From assembly GCA_963921825.1 (NCBI GenBank), contig OY997592.1, forward strand, positions 25,113,432-25,177,431: a stretch of DNA of 64,000 bases. Direction: 5' to 3'. Below are positions 59,719 through 64,000 of the stretch, in pieces; position 1 is the first letter of the stretch; each line of letters opens with the position of its first letter. Below the pieces are notes generated by a model that worked only from the letters and a program-made list of their open reading frames with translations, was not told the DNA's origin and did no database searches. The stretch is from Erodium maritimum (lineage: Eukaryota; Streptophyta; Magnoliopsida; Geraniales; Geraniaceae). Position numbers and translations under genes: made by a program.

Positions 59719-60289
59719 GCTAGAGAACCTAAATAGAAAAAGGAAGAGTACCTCTAGTGGAAGGGAATGGGCTATTGTTAATCGGAGTTGGAACGGACCA
59801 AATTCTCAACCAATTCTCCAAAACACATTTCTTTGGAAACTATTTCAGTTCAAAAAACATTTGATGTCTCCTGCAAAGGACCTTCATCACAAAACACACA
59901 CCATTTCATTGTTACACGGTATCCTTGCAATCATTCGTCCCTACTGCTTCTTATATAAGGTCACATTTTCAAGAAAATTACTAAGGGCTATGCAACCTAG
60001 CACGAGAGCTTATTAAAGAAATCCAACAACAAGACAAAAGGAGTACACAGTAGCACTAGAATGATAACAAAAAGGAAAAGGCCTCCCAGACACCGGAGCA
60101 ACTGAATCAGTCATGCCTTGAATTTTCATTTGAGTAACTTGGCACATAACAAACTTAATATCTTCTCTAGTTAAACGCACCAGTTCATTTTTAGAAGTCC
60201 TTAACCACTACATCCTACTATCCGAATGCATATCTCACTAGCTGCATACGAATTCTGAAGATAGAAAATGTTAAATCTTTTGCAGACCA
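59719..60289. other. Unassigned spacer
   Basis: No ORF, RNA gene or repeat was recognised here. Confidence 0.4.
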
Positions 60290-60298
60290 TTATTTATA

Positions 60299-60660
60299 GG
60301 GTTAATTGCTAAAAACTACAAAAGTTTTGTCCACTTGCTAAAAACTACATTGAGTTTAAAAGTGGACAAAAGCGTACAGAACATTTTAAACCCCTACACG
60401 ATGTGGATAATACATATAGCATTGAAAAGTATTGTGGTCAAAACATATAACATTAAAAAAGTATTGATGTCAAAACATATAGCCCGGAAAAGTATTGTGA
60501 ACAAATCATATGCGCTCAATACTAACCGAACATAATATTTTGTTCATTATTTTAACAAAAGACTGTGGACAATACTTATTGTATGTTTTTGTCCACTTTT
60601 ACACTTAGTGCAGTTTTTAGCAAGTGGACAAAACTTTTTATAGTTTTTAGCAATTAACCC
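60299..60660. mobile_element. 362-bp MITE with perfect 9-bp TSD (Mutator type)
   Basis: TSD TTATTTATA at 60290-60298 and 60661-60669. Left terminus GGGTTAATTGCTAAAAACTA; right, read inward, GGGTTAATTGCTAAAAACTA, followed on both sides by AAAGTTTTGTCCACTTGC. The central part repeats AAAACATATARC and AAAGTATTGTGG motifs. No coding capacity. Confidence 0.9.
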
Positions 60661-60669
60661 TTATTTATA

Positions 60670-61448
60670 CTATAATGCCATCGGTTTGTTAGGGTAACAG
60701 CAAATCAAAGTGGCATTCAACTTCATGGAGATTAGGCGGTAATTATCTTTTTCCATGGTCTAAGTCTAGGAAATTCAAAAACAATCGCCATACCACAAGA
60801 TATGAAGTAATTATTCACCATGTATGCTGCATGCAAATTTGTCCATACAAAGGACATAATTCCAAACTTACCAGACTCATAATCATGATAAAAAAACTGA
60901 GGTCCACGCACCATGAGAATTATGCTACCTTAAAATGTTGCCCCTTGACAAAATAAGAATCCCCAGCTTAAAATACTTGTGATTCGCTAAACAATAACAC
61001 AGAGAGCACCATGAAAGTTTAATATAATGGTAGAGTTTCTTGAACTTGTCTATGTATTTGTTTTACCTCAATTATCAAACAGAGGCACAGGATGCCGGAG
61101 ACGGGGGCAATAGATTAGGTACAAACCATAAAACATCCAAGGACTGTTCAAATACCAAGAATTTCTTGAAACCCAAACAAACAACAACGAATCTCTGGAG
61201 TTCTTTTGGTTCCACAAGAAGAAGAAAAAACACAAATTCTTCATGATGAATACAAATCTAAATTCTTCCTGACAAATAAAATCTACTCCATTTTAGATGA
61301 ACTGTGGTCTGTAGACCAACCATGTATTATTTCCCCTATGTGCACCATACTCATAGCAGACTGAGCAAGCATACACTAATCTGGAACATATCTATCAAAG
61401 ATCCAAACCATATAACATCACCCATCAATGATAAAAATCGAGAACCGT
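60670..61448 (-). other. 3' flank of the WPP gene
   Basis: A+T-rich, no ORF of note. The part nearest 61448 should hold the 3' UTR of the WPP gene. Confidence 0.4.
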
Positions 61449-61847
61449 CTATGTAGATTCATTATTTAGTGAAGAAACTTGCTCACTAGTGGCCGCATTG
61501 TCGGGAGCGCCTTTCGACTTGATAGATTCGAGCACTCGCTTGCTGATCTCCTTGGAATACGCCTGAAGGGCATCGATTCCAACCTCGTCCGCAGAAGCTG
61601 AAGCGGAGGGTTCATAGGAGGAGGAGGCGGCGGAGAATGCTTGTTCCTCGATGAAGCGGGCGGTGGCGGAAGCTTCGGCGGCGGAGATTGAGCCATAGCG
61701 CTTGGATAGGACAGAAGGGGAAGATAGGGTTCCGGTGAGGTGGTTGACGACGGCATCGCGAGTGCGCTGAGACGGCGGCCAAATGCTGAAGGTGAGTTCG
61801 GGCTTCTCGGGTATTTGGGTGAAGCTGAGCTCTTCAGTTTCTGCCAT
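61449..61847 (-). CDS. MAF1: WPP domain protein (MFP1 attachment factor 1-like)
   Basis: An intact single-exon 132-aa protein starting MAETEELSFTQIPEKPE. WPP-domain proteins of this size (MAF1, WPP1/2) are plant nuclear-envelope proteins that bind coiled-coil partners such as MFP1 and WIT proteins; the same domain targets plant RanGAP to the envelope. The signature Trp-Pro-Pro is at residues 23-25 (TFSIWPPSQRTRDAVV), followed by SPSVLSKRYGSISAAEASAT and ARFIEEQAF. A Ser/Ala-rich linker and DALQAYSKEISKRVLESIK complete the domain. There is no transmembrane segment. The upstream in-frame ATG at 61931 would add 28 residues unlike the family, so 61847 is preferred. A MULE terminus lies only 139 bp upstream of this ATG. 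Confidence 0.93.
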   Translation of the reverse strand: MAETEELSFTQIPEKPELTFSIWPPSQRTRDAVVNHLTGTLSSPSVLSKRYGSISAAEASATARFIEEQAFSAASSSYEPSASASADEVGIDALQAYSKEISKRVLESIKSKGAPDNAATSEQVSSLNNEST

Positions 61848-61986
61848 TTCCGCTTTTCCTGTTTCTCTCTCAACGTTTGATAGGCAGAGCTTATAGGGTG
61901 AATTTGCACAAGGAAAATTACGCCTTTTCACTTTAACCTAATTATTAAATAACAAAGGATAAATTTTATTTTGATATCCTAATAAA
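61848..61986 (-). promoter_or_regulatory. WPP gene 5' flank between the start codon and the MULE
   Basis: 139 bp of native sequence. It must contain the 5' UTR, and the promoter either lies here or extends into the transposon terminus. No TATA box is obvious in gene sense. Confidence 0.45.
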
Positions 61987-62129
61987 GAGGAGAAATCTGG
62001 TGAGAACCACCTCTTAAGATAGGAACTGTGAGAACCAATCTGAGCCATCCATCTCAAGAATGGATGGCTTAGATGCAAAGTTGGACAGTTGACTTGTTGA
62101 CTCAATTGTTGAAAAAAAACAGCAGTTTC

Positions 62130-62351
62130 GGTGGCATTTTTGTAATATCGCTGTGTTGGTGAGGGTTTAAGGGTAATTTTGTGTCTCTCCTTACACACGC
62201 TGAAGAGCAACCGTCTCATGCAATCGAGTCTCTCGGTTCGTCTTCTTCGCTCCTTCCTTTCTCTCTGTGTTCGTCCTCCAGATTTGTTGCGCGTGGTTGA
62301 AGGTTGAAGCAAATCGTGTGAAATAGAAGCGTATTTCGAGTTCTACTGAAG
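62130..62351 (+). promoter_or_regulatory. Probable 5' UTR exon of the MULE gene, with a short upstream ORF
   Basis: CT-rich leader sequence ends at CTACTGAAG, followed by GTTTGTTG, a plausible donor at 62352. The acceptor TTTTCAG at 63123-63129 lies 4 bp before the ATG. A 29-codon upstream ORF starts at 62218 (MQSSLSVRLLRSFLSLCV). Confidence 0.45.
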
Positions 62352-62689
62352 GTTTGTTGCTCTGATTCCTTTGATTTTAAGTTTTTTTTGTGTGTTGTGG
62401 GTGTTACTGATTTTAGGGATTTTTTGTGAAGAACAGTCGATTTTGACCTAATTTTTGCGCTCGATACTTGATTTAGTTGCTTCTGAACGTTTATTTGTGC
62501 GATTTAGAGAGGAAGAACCGATTTGAAGTTGCATGCACTCTGTTTTTAGTGTTTTGACGCATGTTTGAGTGAATGTGTCTTTGGTTGTGATCTGTTTTTC
62601 TACGTTTGTCAACTTTGCTTGATTTTTATCAAGTATATTATGTGATCTATCGATTACACATAGGCTTTGGTTGCTTACAGTTGGTTAAA

Positions 62690-63090
62690 TCTATGTTATC
62701 AACATTGGACGTCATTTTTATCAATTGCATGTCATGATTTATCATCTGCATGTTCAGTGTTAGTTGTTTGAAACTATGTAGATTCGTGTGTTCCGTCTTA
62801 TGTGTTCTATCAACTATGTCTGTACTTTTATCAACAGAGTGCATGTAATTTATCAAGAAATTTTTATAAGTATGATGCTCATTTATCAACAGTGTTCTGC
62901 CATATATCTGTTTTATCAACTGTGTCTTCATATGTTATCACTTGCTTGTATGTAATTTATCAAGGTTGTAAGTGATTGCTTTTTACCTTTTGTGTATGAA
63001 TGATTGTTTTGTCATATATGTATTTTATCAACTCTGAATTCACAGTTTATCACCTGTGTTCATGTATTTTATCAGTCACTCTTAGTTTTG
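62690..63090 (+). repeat. TTTATCAAC motif array in the 5' UTR intron
   Basis: More than a dozen variants of TTTATCAACTGTG, TTTATCACCTG and TTTATCAAG occur at irregular spacing, like the arrays in the MULEs at 13.9-15.8 kb. Confidence 0.75.
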
Positions 63091-63132
63091 ATTGCTCACT
63101 TTTTGTGTATCAATGTGTTTTGTTTTCAGAAA

Positions 63133-64000
63133 ATGGTGAAGATTACTGAGAATAATGATTCAATGCTGCTGAAGGATATGATTCCAGGTAGAAGGTTTTG
63201 AATTATTTAAACATCGTTTTTTTTATCTTGGTGTTTGTGATGATTATTCAGTTGATTTTTATGATTTTTATGTGTACAGGGAAAGCCAAAAAACTCACTG
63301 TCAAGATCAAAGTTCCTCCCAATCCAGCAGGAGAGGTTTCATCAACGATAGTCACTCGTAGTCAAGCAGCAAAAGACATAGGACAAGGTTCATCAAGTCC
63401 TGCCCCTCCCAATACTGAAGATAATGTGGGGCAAGGTTCATCAACTCCACCACCTCCTAATGCTGAAGATAATGTAGGAGAGGCTCCATCGATGGAACTT
63501 GCTGTCGTCCCTGTGAAGAAGAGGGGGCTGGGAAAGGGTGAAGATGTTGCAATTCCACCGACAAAGAAGAGTAAGAAAGAGCTTGTGGTTTCAAGGGGGG
63601 ATGGTGTCCGAAGGTTGAAGATCAGGACATCACCAAAATCCCTGGTAAATTTCCTAGAGAGTGTGACAGATGATCAGAGGGTGGCTATCTTTGAGATGGG
63701 GTTTTCTAGGCTTTTTCAGCTGCGAGTGAAGGAATTACCCCAAGCCTTGGGGTTTTTTCTTGTGAGTAATTTCCATACTGGTAGTAGGTGTCTGAAACTT
63801 GGGCAGGACAAGTTTTTACATGTCAGCGATGTAAATGTCTGGGAGACATTGGGGATTCCCCTCGGGGGGCGTCCAATTGTTGCAAGTCGGACTGAGAATT
63901 GTCCAGTTGTTGAGCGGTGGTTTGGGCAGTTCGAGAAGGCGAAGTCGGTGTTTCATGTGACGATGGGAAATGTGATCGATAAAATGAAGAATCAAAGGGG
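63133..64000 (+). CDS. N-terminal part of a MULE-borne protein, possibly Ulp1-like (Kaonashi type), 3' end outside window
   Basis: Exon 1 is 63133-63187 and exon 2 63280-64000, joined by a GT-AG intron (donor GTAGAAGG, acceptor TGTACAG). They give 258 codons, open to the window edge. The N-terminus is MVKITENNDSMLLKDMIPGK. Residues 54-69 and 70-85 are a direct repeat (QGSS-P-PPN-EDNVG). A Lys-rich stretch PPTKKSKKE (111-119) could be a nuclear localisation signal. From about residue 138 a folded region begins: SLVNFLESVTDDQRVAIFEM, then LPQALGFFLVSNFH and VWETLGIPLGGRP. Such regions commonly precede the Ulp1 cysteine protease domain in Ulp1-bearing plant MULEs. That domain would lie off the window, so the assignment is inference. 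No stop or frameshift is seen. Confidence 0.65.

Larger units (their letters stand above)
61987..64000 (+). mobile_element. Left end of a gene-bearing MULE (continues beyond the window)
   Basis: Starts GAGGAGAAATC and continues with ACTGTGAGAACCAATCTGAG, GAATGGATGGCTTAGATGC and GTTGACTTGTTGACT, in the same order as the MULE at 13410. The 9 bp before it are CCTAATAAA, which should recur at the right end outside the window. It contains a TTTATCAAC motif array (62690-63090) and a gene (63133 onward). Confidence 0.75.

Noticed and set aside
58866-59726. Clear 8-bp TSD around the hAT-like element
   Set aside because: GCCAAAAA and GCTAGAGA match at only 5 of 8 positions, so the element is called on its termini, not on a TSD.
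61848-61931. 28-residue N-terminal extension of the WPP protein
   Set aside because: Members of this family start close to the WPP motif; the extension has no similarity to them.

Overview
The window is plant nuclear DNA, most likely from a eudicot. It holds two recognisable host genes, both on the minus strand. One is a complete eight-exon mitochondrial Deg/HtrA protease of the DEG10 type (6915-13250). The other is an intact single-exon WPP-domain (MAF1-like) nuclear-envelope protein (61449-61847). A third coding unit enters at the right edge (63133 to beyond 64000) and appears to be carried by a Mutator-like transposon (MULE). Almost everything else is transposable elements, many of them nested; several boundaries are fixed by target-site duplications (TSDs) read directly from the sequence.

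Layout. 1-3000: 3' part of a long Ty3/gypsy LTR. 3001-6464: two LINE fragments, the first interrupted by a hAT-like element (3350-4220). 6465-13409: DEG10, whose 2.6-kb intron 5 contains a 440-bp solo LTR with perfect TSDs. 13410-16161: a MULE with a second MULE nested inside it, starting 160 bp upstream of the DEG10 start codon. 16162-24841: ORF1-type LINE remnants, a 3.35-kb solo gypsy LTR (19250-22597, TSD GGGTG) and a third MULE copy. 24842-33219: a full-length but dead Ty1/copia element on the minus strand, inserted in an RRM-type LINE ORF1. 33220-35484: LINE tail, two short MITE-like sequences and a 112-aa ORF of unknown nature. 35485-39618: the 3' end and 3' LTR of another gypsy element, then a LINE tail.

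39619-52865: an Athila-like element with a tRNA-Asp primer site. An 8.1-kb chromodomain gypsy element (44134-52274, TSD ATGCT) is inserted in its LTR. Next to the primer site lies a nearly complete copy of tRNA-Asp including its CCA tail. 53275-58740: a copia LTR split by a MULE-like TIR element (53524-58411), which is itself split by an internally deleted copia element (54815-57704, TSD CCTCT). 58874-60660: a hAT-like element and a 362-bp MITE. 60661-64000: the WPP gene and the gene-bearing MULE.

The main biological points are these. One MULE family, marked by iterated TTTATCAACAC-type motifs, lies just upstream of both host genes, and its probable gene-bearing relative is at the right edge. 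The gypsy LTRs carry different minisatellites at about the same internal site. The Athila-like element preserves an apparent reverse-transcription accident. All retroelement coding regions seen are broken. Function and family names rest on motif recognition from memory, without database searches.
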